This document shows, in pieces, positions 1 to 9,042 of a stretch of DNA of 64,000 nt. Origin of the DNA: Sutcliffiella horikoshii (GTDB taxonomy: Bacteria > Bacillota > Bacilli > Bacillales > Bacillaceae_I); contig NZ_RXZI01000011.1 in the NCBI RefSeq assembly GCF_021991925.1, forward strand, positions 1 to 64,000, written 5' to 3'. A model generated the notes under the pieces. That model made no database searches, was not told the origin of the DNA, and worked only from the letters and a program-made list of their open reading frames with translations. Each line of letters begins with the position of its first letter. Position 1 is the first letter of the stretch. The position numbers were made by a program, and so were the translations under genes.

Positions 1-171
1 GGCGTCATACAGCCCCTATGAGGACAATCTTTCCGCTTTTTCATTGCATCCGGGCGTCATACAGCCCCTATGAGGACAATCTTTCCGCTTTTTCGTTGCC
101 CCCGGGCGTCATACAGCCCCTATGAGGACAATCTTTCCGCTTTTTCATGACATCCGGGCGTCATACAGCCC
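1..171. repeat. 52-bp tandem repeat, about 3.3 copies, cut by window edge
   Basis: Copies begin at 1, 53, 105 and 157, an exact 52-bp period, each opening with GGCGTCATACAGCCC. The first three are full length and differ only at a few bases near the 3' end of the unit; the fourth stops after 15 bases. Inside the unit GTCATA and TATGAGGAC form a rough inverted pair around a C-rich loop. The array reaches the left edge, so its true length is unknown. No coding sequence fits it. The copies abut each other without unique spacers, so it is not CRISPR-like. Confidence 0.9.
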
Positions 172-214
172 GCATTAGGACACTGCTACCTTTAATTGAA
201 AGGTTCTCAGCAAA

Positions 215-979
215 CTAACCCTTCCTCAACTGATAAATCTGCTTCGCCCTTTCATACACTCCGTAATCAGCCCCGAATTTCTCCTCAATCCAATAGCGCA
301 TCTGCTCATCGGTCAGTTCTTCTTCCACGTATGCTTGATCCTTGAACCTTCTGATTGCGTTCTCCCTCAACTGGTACGGAACACCATCAATATAACCAAA
401 CATCCTCAAGCTATGAAAAGAGAATCCCTTCTCCCAATCATGGGAATCCAGCAAAGCCCCCTTTACATCTTCAAACGAGACAGGCTTCAAGCCCAAGGAT
501 TTTGTCGGACCCGGATGACGCTCTACCAGTGCCTCGTCTCCATTAACCTGATAGCTGAAAGTTTCCATGTCTGTACTCACGACAAAAGAAGTATGAAGAG
601 GGAACGCTTGGAAAAACGGGGCACAATACCCCACATCCACGTAATATGGCTGATCCAGTTCCACCATTAAGCACAGATGGCCAGGTGTCATATACAGATA
701 ATTCACCTCAAAACCAAGCTCTTTCAATAAATAGTGAAAGCCAATCGCCAAGGTCCAGCAAGTACCCCCTGTTCCAGTTTGAATGATTCTGTCCACATAC
801 TCCTCGATACTCGGTAGATAAAGATCCTTTTCCTCCCTCTCTTCAAAATCCAGAAACTTCGTCCAAGTCTCCCATCTCACTTTTTTCTGATGGGCAGCGA
901 TCAATTCATTCAAGTAGGTTAAATCCGGCTCTTTCTTTTCCATTCCAAGATATTGCAGGAATTTATCTTTTGCGCTCAT
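215..979 (-). CDS. Arylamine N-acetyltransferase family protein
   Basis: Predicted cytosolic acetyl-CoA-dependent acyltransferase of the NAT family, 254 residues (family usually 250-280). The cysteine-protease-like triad is visible: Cys74 in GTGGTCW, His101 in PGHLCL and Asp115 in YVDVGY, in the right order and spacing. The usual Arg of the RGGxC motif is not present (TGTGGTC instead), so substrate range may differ from classical arylamine enzymes. There are two in-frame ATGs two codons apart; the second is chosen because a GGGGG Shine-Dalgarno lies 7-8 nt before it and would touch the first. The gene stands alone, divergent from the NlpC/P60 gene. The family is clear; the substrate is not. 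Confidence 0.85.
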   Translation of the reverse strand: MSAKDKFLQYLGMEKKEPDLTYLNELIAAHQKKVRWETWTKFLDFEEREEKDLYLPSIEEYVDRIIQTGTGGTCWTLAIGFHYLLKELGFEVNYLYMTPGHLCLMVELDQPYYVDVGYCAPFFQAFPLHTSFVVSTDMETFSYQVNGDEALVERHPGPTKSLGLKPVSFEDVKGALLDSHDWEKGFSFHSLRMFGYIDGVPYQLRENAIRRFKDQAYVEEELTDEQMRYWIEEKFGADYGVYERAKQIYQLRKG

Positions 980-1081
980 TTTCATGCCCCCATTTTAAGA
1001 AATCCATTAAATTTGTCCAAGCAATTTCTATCATTTTACATCTACTAATATAGCAGGAAATAGAAAGGAGTGTCCCTTTAG

Positions 1082-1486
1082 ATGACTTTACGGAAAGCTA
1101 AACAAATTATTGAGACCGGCAAAGAGTATATTGGTACGCCTTATTTATTCGATGCAGCAGCCGGCAGAACGGACAGGTTCGATTGCAGTTCATTTGTTCA
1201 ATATGTATATGCAGCACACGGCATTTCCCTGCCAAGAACCTCCCGCCAGCAATTCCAAGCCGGAAACCCAGTTCCACTCTCCAGTGTCAGGCGGGGAGAC
1301 CTCCTTTTCTTCACAACACCAAAGCGCACAAATTTATCTGGCATCCAAAGAATTGGTCATGTTGCCATTTTCATAGGTAATAATTCCATCCTACACACTT
1401 CAAGGGTAGAAAAGAAAGTCGCTATCGCCTCCCTTTCCCCTTATTGGAACACCAAAATCATCGGCGCACGACGCGTGATTGGTTAA
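1082..1486 (+). CDS. NlpC/P60 family hydrolase (C40 peptidase)
   Basis: A 134-residue single-domain NlpC/P60 protein. Cys35 in the DCSSFV motif, His93 in GHVAIFIG and His105 in ILHTS make the expected Cys-His-His centre. Members cleave gamma-D-glutamyl-diamino acid bonds in cell-wall peptides or related amides. No signal peptide, SH3 or LysM domain is present, so it is either cytosolic (recycling or turnover of muropeptide-like compounds) or exported by an unrecognised route. The start is supported by a GAAAGGAG Shine-Dalgarno upstream. It is monocistronic and followed by a MITE only 17 bases after the stop codon. Confidence 0.85.
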   Translation: MTLRKAKQIIETGKEYIGTPYLFDAAAGRTDRFDCSSFVQYVYAAHGISLPRTSRQQFQAGNPVPLSSVRRGDLLFFTTPKRTNLSGIQRIGHVAIFIGNNSILHTSRVEKKVAIASLSPYWNTKIIGARRVIG

Positions 1487-1494
1487 AGAACCTT

Positions 1495-1753
1495 TTATTG
1501 AAGGCTCTGTTAACGCATACTGTGGACTTTAGCAGCAACCTAGCTGTTGATTGGAGCAATAGGCGGAGACTCCTCGAAAATGCTGCCGCATTTTCTTCGT
1601 GCGATGTATTGCTGTCGAAGCCTTCCTTGTCCTGAGGGAGATAGCGTTTAGGGGAGACCCCGTAGGCAAAGCCGAGGAGGCTCCCCAAACGCCCCTAGGA
1701 AAGCGAAGCCTAGCGCAGAAATCAACAGCGGTGTTTAACAGAGCCTTATTGAA
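1495..1753. mobile_element. MITE with 11-bp inverted ends and 8-bp target duplication
   Basis: The element body runs 1503-1745 (243 bp). Its ends are perfect inverted repeats, GGCTCTGTTAA at 1503-1513 and TTAACAGAGCC at 1735-1745. Both sides carry the same 8-bp direct repeat TTATTGAA (1495-1502 and 1746-1753), the footprint of a transposition event. GGCTCT-type ends plus an 8-bp duplication are known features of ISL3-family elements, so mobilisation by an ISL3-type transposase is inferred. No transposase is inside. The core (GACTCCT, GGGAGACCCCG, GAGGAGGCTCCCC, GGAAAGCGAAGC) is shared with the elements near 30.3 and 35.2 kb. It fills most of the 1487-1857 gap. Confidence 0.85.
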
Positions 1754-1857
1754 AAAAAGTAAAGACCACATATGGTTATATATGTTAAAATTTCCTTGTC
1801 ATCCTTCAACTGGAAGACAGTCTCCTACCACACAAAAACGGATTGTGAGGAACAAAG

Positions 1858-2052
1858 ATGAAGAAATGGTTGATACCTATTGGGGCGTATTTGGTTGTTT
1901 GTATCATTGTTGTATTCCTGCCTGCATCTGAAGGGCATGATGTTTTGGGCTGGAAACTTTTCGTGGGACAGTTTTATGCGATTCCCATCATGATCATCAC
2001 GGCATTAGTAACCTATTTTTTCAGTAAAAGTGATACTACTGCTAAATTCTAA
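1858..2052 (+). CDS. Small two-helix membrane protein
   Basis: A 64-residue hydrophobic protein with two predicted membrane segments (about residues 3-21 and 37-56) separated by a short polar stretch with EGHD. A GAGGA Shine-Dalgarno lies 8 nt before ATG. A strong terminator follows at once. I do not recognise the family; small proteins of this form are common and uncharacterised in Bacillus. Its promoter would lie between the MITE and the start codon. Confidence 0.6.
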   Translation: MKKWLIPIGAYLVVCIIVVFLPASEGHDVLGWKLFVGQFYAIPIMIITALVTYFFSKSDTTAKF

Positions 2053-2071
2053 TATTTATAAGTTAAAAGAT

Positions 2072-2108
2072 AAGGGTCCTGGCATACCATTTGCCAGGAC
2101 CCTTTCCT
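2072..2108. terminator. Bidirectional Rho-independent terminator
   Basis: A perfect 13-bp stem, AAGGGTCCTGGCA with TGCCAGGACCCTT, around a 7-nt loop. It is T-rich after the stem in the plus direction. It lies between the convergent 64-residue membrane protein gene and the S1C protease gene and probably serves both. Confidence 0.85.
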
Positions 2109-2114
2109 TTCATT

Positions 2115-3245
2115 CTATTCCATACTCTCACGCTTTTCCGATAAAATCTTCATCTGGTCATTTTCAAGCCCCAACTCAAAGGTTACCTTGAATTTTTTAT
2201 AGGACACACCCTTTTCCGAGCGTTCCTGGGCAGTAATGACAGTGATGACCTCCACGTTGTTACCGTTTTGCTTAGTCAAGAGATCGTCCACTTCGATGGT
2301 AAGGAAGTCCAGATAACCCGACCGGAAATCTTCATAGGACGTCTTGGACTGCCAACTGCTGCCTAGCAAAGAGTAGGCCGTCACATAGTCTCTGTAATTG
2401 ATGCTTTCGTAAAAATAATTCACGAGATATTCGGCAATGTCCACGTTGGTGGAGGTTTCCCCCGCACTGTTTCCTGATGTATTAGCTCCGATTCTTGGTA
2501 AAGATTCCATCGGGGATTCAGACCAACTCTTAATCAACGGCATCACATTCACCAAAGGAATGCTGAACCCGATGACGCCCTGATCCATGGTCGCGGAATT
2601 GATCCCGACTACTTCCCCTGTCTTGGTATCAATGAGGGGTCCACCACTGTTACCCGGTGCGATCGGCGCAGATATTTGAAAGACATCTTCATATTTGAAA
2701 GAGTCGATTTCAAATTCCCTGCCGGTACCGCTGATGATTCCGGTAGTGACCGTATTTTGTAAGCCCAATGGACTTCCAAGTGCGATGACATCGTCCCCGA
2801 GCTCCGCTTTCCTAGTTTCTGCTATTCTGAATGGCTTGGTGCCTTCTAGTTCCGGAACGCGAATAACCGCCACATCTGTATCAATGCTGATGCCAATTAC
2901 TTCTCCAGTCAATTCCTTCGAATCGGCAGAGGTAATTTTGACTTCTTTCGCGTTAGCAACGACATGGGCATTCGTTACCACATCGCCTTTATCGTTGTAT
3001 AAAAAACCAGAGCCGAACGAGCCATCCGGCAATTCAATTTTGACGACCAGCTTTTGAGATTCAAAGATGATCTCCTTCAGCGCTTGCGGGACATTTTCCT
3101 TTTCTTTCACTTCCGACTCCAAGTAAAGTTTGGAGGGTGCCGTCAGTTGGGCTGGGACGGTATTTTTTATATGAAAATACCCGATGATCCCTCCGCTTAT
3201 CAAGATTATGGTCATGATGATACTTAAAAACCATCTAACATTCAT
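2115..3245 (-). CDS. Membrane-anchored S1C trypsin-like serine protease
   Basis: A 376-residue HtrA-type protease. One N-terminal membrane anchor (about residues 5-24) puts the catalytic domain outside the membrane. The triad is His94 (TNAHVV), Asp124 (DTDVAVIRV) and Ser200 (APGNSGGPL). There is no PDZ domain; instead the last 100 or so residues look like an NTF2-like alpha+beta domain. An upstream in-frame GTG/ATG extension exists, but the ATG at 3245 has GAAGGTG at proper spacing and starts directly with the anchor. It is the second gene of a pair with the zinc-ribbon protein, 38 nt upstream. Likely role: envelope protein quality control. Confidence 0.85.
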   Translation of the reverse strand: MNVRWFLSIIMTIILISGGIIGYFHIKNTVPAQLTAPSKLYLESEVKEKENVPQALKEIIFESQKLVVKIELPDGSFGSGFLYNDKGDVVTNAHVVANAKEVKITSADSKELTGEVIGISIDTDVAVIRVPELEGTKPFRIAETRKAELGDDVIALGSPLGLQNTVTTGIISGTGREFEIDSFKYEDVFQISAPIAPGNSGGPLIDTKTGEVVGINSATMDQGVIGFSIPLVNVMPLIKSWSESPMESLPRIGANTSGNSAGETSTNVDIAEYLVNYFYESINYRDYVTAYSLLGSSWQSKTSYEDFRSGYLDFLTIEVDDLLTKQNGNNVEVITVITAQERSEKGVSYKKFKVTFELGLENDQMKILSEKRESME

Positions 3246-3283
3246 TCCTACACCTTCTTTATTTCCGTTTCCTTGCGAACTGC

Positions 3284-4471
3284 TTACTCCTCTACCACCC
3301 ATGTGATGTTCTCTATCTCAACCGTTACATCTTCAAAGACACCATAATAGTAATCTTCAAACTTTCCATTTTTTCCTGGTTCCAGCTTAAACGGGTAGAC
3401 GGTTGTAAAGCCGGTATCGAGTACATTCTTGTCCTTGCTCAGTATATTATAGTAAACGGTAATGGAAGAAACGCTTGCGGACACAATATTTTTCACTTCC
3501 CCAGCGATGGTGAGTCCTCCCACTTCATCCTCTTCCACTTTTAATTTCTCTATTTCAAGGGCAGCATTCTTGTTCTTCAAATCTTCCTTGGCCGCTGCTT
3601 CCATGGCCTTCTCGATTCGATCAAACTCAGCCTGTTCAAACTCCTGTCTCGATTGATCAACCTTCTCTTTCAGAGACAGCAAACGCTTATCGTTCACCGC
3701 ATATTGCAAGCCTCTATCCGCAAGTGTCATTGCATTGGTAAATTGCTTCTGCTCGATTTTATCTTCCGCTTCCTCCACCGTCAGCTGCACAATGCGGTTC
3801 AGGATTTGCTCTTTCACCGCTTTTCCTTCTTCTGAAGGGATAGAGGAGATGATGGCGAGTTTTCTTGAAAGTTCCTCCACTGTTTTCAACTGATCCAGTT
3901 CATTGTTGATCTTTCCAACCTTGATCATGACATCCTTTTCGGAAACATCTTCCTTCAATGGTTGAATTAACGGACCATCCAGCCTAGTAATCTTTTCGCG
4001 GAGCCTTGTTAGATTTTTCTCAGCCTCCTCAAATTTCTTTGACTTTATCTGTTCTTTCACATCTTCCAGTTCTGCATTGACCTCTTCCGCGATCTTTACC
4101 ACTTCAAGGTTATTCCTTAATACATGATACTCAGGCCGCATTTCCATGGCGTTTGCCAGTTCATTCTTGGCCTGATCGTACTCTCCCTCTAAAGCAAGCT
4201 CCTCTGCTTCCTTCTTAATGGTGAGTACTTCTGCATTCACCTTATGCTCATGGTTATAAAACCATCCTACAGTACCAGCCACCAGAAACATGCTGATGAT
4301 TGGTGGCAAGATGGGCATGTATGTAGATCGTTTCTTCTTGTTTCTCGAACTCCCTCGGCCTTCCAACCACTCTTCTTCCGTTTCGGATACATCTTCCTTC
4401 AAATTCGCTCCACAATTGAAGCAAAAATTGGCATCGGATGTTACTTTCCTTCCACATTTATGACAAAACAT
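3284..4471 (-). CDS. Zinc-ribbon, single-pass membrane protein with coiled coil
   Basis: A 395-residue protein. A CxxC...CxxC zinc ribbon (Cys3, 6, 17, 20) is at the very N terminus, then a basic linker and one membrane segment near residues 48-72. A long Glu/Lys-rich helical or TPR-like region follows (about 80-300), and the last ~90 residues form a beta-rich domain resembling the FxLYD type. The topology suggests a cytoplasmic zinc ribbon and an extracellular coiled-coil/beta part. The start at 4471 is preferred because GGAGGT precedes it and the protein then begins with MFCHKCG. Co-transcribed with the S1C protease, hence perhaps a partner or sensor in envelope maintenance (inference). Confidence 0.75.
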   Translation of the reverse strand: MFCHKCGRKVTSDANFCFNCGANLKEDVSETEEEWLEGRGSSRNKKKRSTYMPILPPIISMFLVAGTVGWFYNHEHKVNAEVLTIKKEAEELALEGEYDQAKNELANAMEMRPEYHVLRNNLEVVKIAEEVNAELEDVKEQIKSKKFEEAEKNLTRLREKITRLDGPLIQPLKEDVSEKDVMIKVGKINNELDQLKTVEELSRKLAIISSIPSEEGKAVKEQILNRIVQLTVEEAEDKIEQKQFTNAMTLADRGLQYAVNDKRLLSLKEKVDQSRQEFEQAEFDRIEKAMEAAAKEDLKNKNAALEIEKLKVEEDEVGGLTIAGEVKNIVSASVSSITVYYNILSKDKNVLDTGFTTVYPFKLEPGKNGKFEDYYYGVFEDVTVEIENITWVVEE

Positions 4472-4612
4472 TCTATATTTGACCTCCATCAGTCTTGTAA
4501 GTAAAAGAAACATGCTTTTGTTCTTACACCATTTTACAATAGATTGCTAGATAAGTGTCAAATGAGGTCGGTAAATCTGGTGAAAAAAGGTAGAAAGTTT
4601 TTCCTTTTTTGT

Positions 4613-4655
4613 AGAATCTTCAAGGATTCTCGCTTTTTTTAGCGAATGGTAAGGG
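4613..4655 (+). other. Hairpin-rich AT leader upstream of P450 gene
   Basis: AGAATC...GATTCT (4613-4630) and CGCT...AGCG around a T run (4631-4644) can form two small stems just upstream of the P450 ribosome site. They could be a weak terminator or a leader structure. The evidence is only the base pairing. Confidence 0.3.
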
Positions 4656-4683
4656 AAAGTAGTTTTTTTAGGGGGACATATCC

Positions 4684-5895
4684 GTGAATGTTAAAACAGA
4701 CCTTGCAAAAGCGTTTATTGAAAATCCTTATTCCTTTTTCAAACAGGCGCATGAAGTCAACCCTGTACAATGGATTAACTTTTTCAATGTAGAGGGATGG
4801 CTTGTGACAGGCTATGAGGAAGTGGAAGCTGTGTTAAAGGATAAAAGATTCATTAAAGAGATTAGAAACCTCTTACCTCAGGAGGGAATGCCTCCTGTCC
4901 CGCAGACATTGATGCCTGTTGTCCAATTGACTCGCAACATGATGCTTTTCCGTGACGCCCCGAACCATACCAGACTGCGGGGGCTCGTGAATAAAGCTTT
5001 CACTCCAAGAATGACCGAACGATTGCGACCTACCATAGTGGAAATGGCAAACTACCTCTTGGATGCCAGAAAAGGGATGAAGGATCATGAGCTTATCCGG
5101 GACTTTGCTTATTCCCTGCCAGTCATGGTCATAACAGAGCTTATCGGGGTGCCAAAAGAAGACAGGGAACGCTTCCGCATCTGGTCCGATTCATTTGTAA
5201 AATTCATTGATTTTAATACCACTCAAGCAGACCTGGAGGAGGTGGCTCCTTATCTCGAGGAAGCCGACCAATACATGCGAAAGCTGATTGAGGTGAAGCG
5301 TGTGAAACCTGGAGAAGATTTGTTAAGTGGACTGATTACCGTATCCGATGCTGGTGATAAATTGAATGAGGACGAATTGGTCGCCACTTGTTTGTTACTT
5401 TTGATAGCAGGCCATGAAACGACAGTCAACCTCATTACGAACGGCTATCATTTGTTATTGAGGCATCCAGAAGAAATGCAGAAGCTAATGGCTGACCCTT
5501 CCTTGATTGAAAATGCAGTGGAAGAAATCCTTCGTTACGATCCGCCAGTCCTGCTCACCACAAGATGGGTTGGTGAGGACATGGAGCTTGGTGGGAAGCA
5601 GCTGAAAAAAGCCCAGGTGGCAATGGTTGCATTAGGTGCAGCGAACCGTGACCCTGCCATGAATGAAGATCCTGATACATTCAATGTGGCCAGGGACCAT
5701 GTGAAGCATCTTTCTTTTGCTTCAGGACCGCATTTTTGCCTTGGGGCTCCCCTTGCGAGGCTTGAAGCTATGATCGCATTAGACCTATTGCTGAAACGTG
5801 TGCATAAGGTGGAGTTGCTAGGAGAACCATTGCGCCGGAATAATATTGTGTTCCGGGGATTTGAGGCGTTGAGGTTTAGCGGGGAAGTACGGTAG
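4684..5895 (+). CDS. Cytochrome P450
   Basis: A soluble bacterial P450 of 403 residues, the usual size. The heme-ligand Cys352 lies in FASGPHFCLG; the oxygen-activating I-helix motif AGHETT covers 242-247; the K-helix ExxR occurs as EEILR. Starts at GTG with AGGGGG 8 nt before it; an ATG 5 nt downstream is out of frame. The fold resembles the CYP107/CYP109 class common in Bacillus, which hydroxylate fatty acids, steroids or terpenoids, but the substrate cannot be read from sequence. No ferredoxin or reductase gene is adjacent, so redox partners come from elsewhere. Confidence 0.92.
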   Translation: MNVKTDLAKAFIENPYSFFKQAHEVNPVQWINFFNVEGWLVTGYEEVEAVLKDKRFIKEIRNLLPQEGMPPVPQTLMPVVQLTRNMMLFRDAPNHTRLRGLVNKAFTPRMTERLRPTIVEMANYLLDARKGMKDHELIRDFAYSLPVMVITELIGVPKEDRERFRIWSDSFVKFIDFNTTQADLEEVAPYLEEADQYMRKLIEVKRVKPGEDLLSGLITVSDAGDKLNEDELVATCLLLLIAGHETTVNLITNGYHLLLRHPEEMQKLMADPSLIENAVEEILRYDPPVLLTTRWVGEDMELGGKQLKKAQVAMVALGAANRDPAMNEDPDTFNVARDHVKHLSFASGPHFCLGAPLARLEAMIALDLLLKRVHKVELLGEPLRRNNIVFRGFEALRFSGEVR

Positions 5896-5920
5896 AGGAT
5901 TTGGATAGGTGAGTGGAAAA

Positions 5921-5957
5921 GGGAGAGGTCATCATGAAGACCTCCCCTTCTTAATTT
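5921..5957. terminator. Terminator between P450 and yfmL
   Basis: GGGAGAGGTC pairs with GACCTCCCC (one bulged base) and is followed by TTCTTAATTTT. It lies between convergent genes; in the minus direction it ends in CCCTTTT, so it may work both ways. Confidence 0.65.
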
Positions 5958-6022
5958 TCACGGTAAAGAGGGCTTCATAATACACTTATGCAACCCTCCA
6001 TACCTCATTCTTCAAAAAGGCT

Positions 6023-7330
6023 TCATCGCTTTGCTTTCCCCTTTGATTTCACCGAACCTTTTGATTTAGATTTTGTTCTAGCAGTTGCGGTTCCGGGCTT
6101 TTTCCCGAAATCACTCTTCGGACTACGCTCCTGGCCAGTCTTCTTCCCAGCAGATTTTCCACGTCCACCGCCGGACTTCCCAGGCTTTCCGCCCTTCAAG
6201 TCCTCTTCCTTTACAAGCTTTCCGCCGAATACGACACGCTTTTCCAGTGTCAGTCCAAGCTCTCTTGCGAACTGCTTCAGCTTGCGCTCCTCCCGTTCGC
6301 TGACAATGGAGATGACCGTCCCTTCCGCCCCTTGGCGGCCAGTTCTACCGGAACGGTGCACATAGTTTTCCACTTCTTCCGGCAAGTCATAGTGGATCAC
6401 GTGGCTTAACTCTTTGATATCCAGGCCACGTGCTGCCACATCTGTTGCTAGTAATACCGGGTACTCGTCTTTGCGGAAGTTCTTCATCGCATTTTCCCGT
6501 TCCTGCTTGGAGGATTCGGAATGCAAAATTCCCACGTTCAACTGCTTATAGTGTAGCTTTTCCGTCAATACGTTAAGGTTACCGATATCACGAACAAATG
6601 CAAGTGCCTTTATTCCCTTCACACGAAGTAAATTGGCCAGAACATTGGCTTTATCACGTTGATCAACAACTGTATATAAATGCTCCACACGAACCGGTGG
6701 GAGATCTTCCTTCGTCACCCTGATTACCACTGGTTCCTTCAATAAACCGATCGCCTGTTTTTCGGTCTCCTCCCTTAACGTCGCCGTGAACAATAACAGT
6801 TGTCTTTCCTGCATCGAGGACTTAATGATGTTCTCGATTGTTTTTTTATGTTCCGGGACAAATAACTGGTCAGCCTCGTCCATGACAATGGTCGTGACTT
6901 CATGCATTTTAATTTTCTTCGCTTGAATTAGCTCTTGTAGTCTTCCAGGAGTTCCTACAAGAATCTGAGGTCTTTTTTTCAACTTTTCAACCTGGCGTTT
7001 GACATTCGCTCCGCCGATGAACGATGCCCCTGTGATTTCGCTGCCTTCTGTCCATTTCTGGATCTGCTCGAATATTTGCATGGCAAGTTCCTTGGACGGT
7101 GCCACAATCAATGCTTGTGGGTGCTGTTTGGTTAGATCGATTCGCTCGATGATCGGAAGCAGATATGCCAACGTTTTTCCTGTACCTGTCGGTGATTCAA
7201 CGAGGACATCTTTTCCTTCCAGGATGACTGGAATCGCCTGCTCCTGGACCGGGGTAGCAGCTTCAAACTCACTATTTTCCCAAAGATTTTGTATGAAAGG
7301 CTGTAATGTATTAATTAATGTAGTAGACAT
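6023..7330 (-). CDS. yfmL: DEAD-box RNA helicase YfmL
   Basis: A 435-residue ATP-dependent RNA helicase. Q-motif region near residues 20-30, Walker A SPTGTGKT (46-53), PTREL-equivalent APSKEL, TPGR, DEAD box 151-154, FTAT, and the HRSGRTGR motif VI are all present. Sequence blocks such as GGANVKRQVEKLKKRPQI match my memory of B. subtilis YfmL, a helicase linked to 50S ribosome assembly and cold growth. It is longer than YfmL (about 376) owing to a Lys/Gly/Ser-rich basic tail, probably an unstructured RNA-binding extension. The ATG at 7330 has AAAGGAG 6 nt before it. Divergent from yhfW. Confidence 0.88.
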   Translation of the reverse strand: MSTTLINTLQPFIQNLWENSEFEAATPVQEQAIPVILEGKDVLVESPTGTGKTLAYLLPIIERIDLTKQHPQALIVAPSKELAMQIFEQIQKWTEGSEITGASFIGGANVKRQVEKLKKRPQILVGTPGRLQELIQAKKIKMHEVTTIVMDEADQLFVPEHKKTIENIIKSSMQERQLLLFTATLREETEKQAIGLLKEPVVIRVTKEDLPPVRVEHLYTVVDQRDKANVLANLLRVKGIKALAFVRDIGNLNVLTEKLHYKQLNVGILHSESSKQERENAMKNFRKDEYPVLLATDVAARGLDIKELSHVIHYDLPEEVENYVHRSGRTGRQGAEGTVISIVSEREERKLKQFARELGLTLEKRVVFGGKLVKEEDLKGGKPGKSGGGRGKSAGKKTGQERSPKSDFGKKPGTATARTKSKSKGSVKSKGKAKR

Positions 7331-7499
7331 CATTTTCTCCTTTATGACCCTCAATCGGGGTTTTACGCTATTCTCCATTCTACCCTTTTTCATAGGAGGT
7401 TCCAATAGAAATATCCTTGTCATTTCCGATAAAAAGATACATGATTTCATGGTATTTGGAAAAATTATGTATAGCTATCCAGAAAGAGGAGGAAATAGT

Positions 7500-9026
7500 A
7501 TGAATGAAGCGCAATTTAATAAACTGCCAAAGTCCCCAGAGCCTTATTGGAGGGAATCTGCAAAACTAAGCTCTTTTCCTACATTGAATACCAACAAAAA
7601 AACAGGTGTATGTATAGTGGGAGGGGGAATTACTGGAATTACAACTGCCTATCAACTTGTACAGGAAGGGCTGAAAGTCATCTTAATCGATGCAGATCAA
7701 ATCCTGAATGGTACAACCGGCCATACCACCGCAAAAATAACAGCACAGCATGGCCTCATTTACGATGAGTTCATTCAGCATCTCGGCCAGGAAAAGGCGA
7801 AGCTTTATTACCAGGCAAACCATGACGCTCTTCACTTTATTAAAGATATGGTAGAGAGGAAGCGGATCGAGTGTGATTTTAGTGAACAGGATGCGTATAT
7901 TTATTCCCAGTCGGAACAAGATGACCAAAAGGTAGTAAAAGAGTTTGAGGCATACCAGAAGCTCGGGATCGATGGAGACTTACAATATGAAATTCCCTAT
8001 GACATCAAGACAAAATCGGTCGTGGTGATGAAAAACCAAGCCCAGTTCCACCCATTGCAATACTTACAGGTACTAGTGGACGGTATCGTGGAAAAAGGCG
8101 GAGAAATCTATGAACATACGGTGGCAACCGATGTGGAAGAAAAGCGCGGTTTGGCTGTTGTCACCAAAAACGGGGCAAAAATTGAGTGTGACTACATTGT
8201 TGCAGGCTCTCATTTTCCTTTTTACGATGGCAAAGGGTTCTTTTTCACCAGAATGTATGCTGAAAGATCCTATATCCTTGCTGCTAAAACAGAAAAAGAT
8301 CTTGCGGAAGGTATGTATTATAGTGCTGGACAGCCTACAAGATCTATACGTTATGTAACGATCAATGGTGAAAAGGTTGCCTTGATTGGCGGGGACGGAC
8401 ATAAAACCGGACAAGGACAGGATACGTTGAAGCATTATGAAGCCTTGAGGACTTTCGGAGAGGAAGTTCTTGGGATTAAAGAAATCCTTTATCGTTGGTC
8501 GGCGCAGGATCTATATACTCTAGATAAGGTCCCGTATATCGGACGCATTACGTCAGGCCATCCTAACATTCTGATTGCCACAGGTTACCGTAAGTGGGGC
8601 ATGACTAATGGAACGGCAGCAGCACTGTTAATTCAGGACTTAATACTTGGAAGAAAAAATAAGTATGAAAACCTGTTCACCCCATCCCGCTTTGTAGCTG
8701 ATCCTAGTTTGAAGAAATTCATCAGCACCAATATGGATGTCGCCGGCCACTTAATTGAAGGAAAACTTGATCGTCCAACCAAAACCCCTGAGGAGCTTAG
8801 TCTTGACGAAGGTGGAGTTGTCACCATTAACGGACGTCGCGCTGGAGCGTATAAGGATGAAAAAGGCGAAGTGTTCTGTGTGGATACGACATGCACACAT
8901 CTTGGTTGCGAAGTGGAATGGAATCATGGCGATAGAAGTTGGGACTGCCCATGCCATGGATCAAGATTCTCGATACACGGCGATGTCCTTGAAGGACCGG
9001 CAGATAAGCCACTGGAAAAACTATAA
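7500..9026 (+). CDS. yhfW: FAD-dependent oxidoreductase with C-terminal Rieske domain (YhfW type)
   Basis: 508 residues, matching YhfW in length and layout. The N-terminal DAO-type domain has the FAD-binding VGGGITG motif near residue 40. The C-terminal ~85 residues are a Rieske [2Fe-2S] domain with CTHLGC and CPCHGS ligand motifs. Known function: predicted redox enzyme, possibly oxidising amino-acid-like substrates with electrons passed to the Fe-S cluster; the substrate is unknown. The reading frame is open well upstream, overlapping yfmL on the other strand, but GAGGAGG 8 nt before the ATG at 7500 fixes the start. Confidence 0.88.
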   Translation: MNEAQFNKLPKSPEPYWRESAKLSSFPTLNTNKKTGVCIVGGGITGITTAYQLVQEGLKVILIDADQILNGTTGHTTAKITAQHGLIYDEFIQHLGQEKAKLYYQANHDALHFIKDMVERKRIECDFSEQDAYIYSQSEQDDQKVVKEFEAYQKLGIDGDLQYEIPYDIKTKSVVVMKNQAQFHPLQYLQVLVDGIVEKGGEIYEHTVATDVEEKRGLAVVTKNGAKIECDYIVAGSHFPFYDGKGFFFTRMYAERSYILAAKTEKDLAEGMYYSAGQPTRSIRYVTINGEKVALIGGDGHKTGQGQDTLKHYEALRTFGEEVLGIKEILYRWSAQDLYTLDKVPYIGRITSGHPNILIATGYRKWGMTNGTAAALLIQDLILGRKNKYENLFTPSRFVADPSLKKFISTNMDVAGHLIEGKLDRPTKTPEELSLDEGGVVTINGRRAGAYKDEKGEVFCVDTTCTHLGCEVEWNHGDRSWDCPCHGSRFSIHGDVLEGPADKPLEKL

Positions 9027-9042
9027 AGAATAGTGTGCATGA

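Noticed and set aside
1-171. CRISPR array
   Set aside because: The 52-bp copies abut each other with no unique spacers; it is a plain tandem repeat.
1458-1931. Overlapping frames of 60-110 codons on both strands
   Set aside because: They are readings of the GC-rich MITE and its flanks; the same peptides would recur in every copy of the element.
6999-7499. N-terminal extension of the YhfW reading frame
   Set aside because: It lies antisense to yfmL, and a strong GAGGAGG site marks the ATG at 7500; YhfW length then matches its family.
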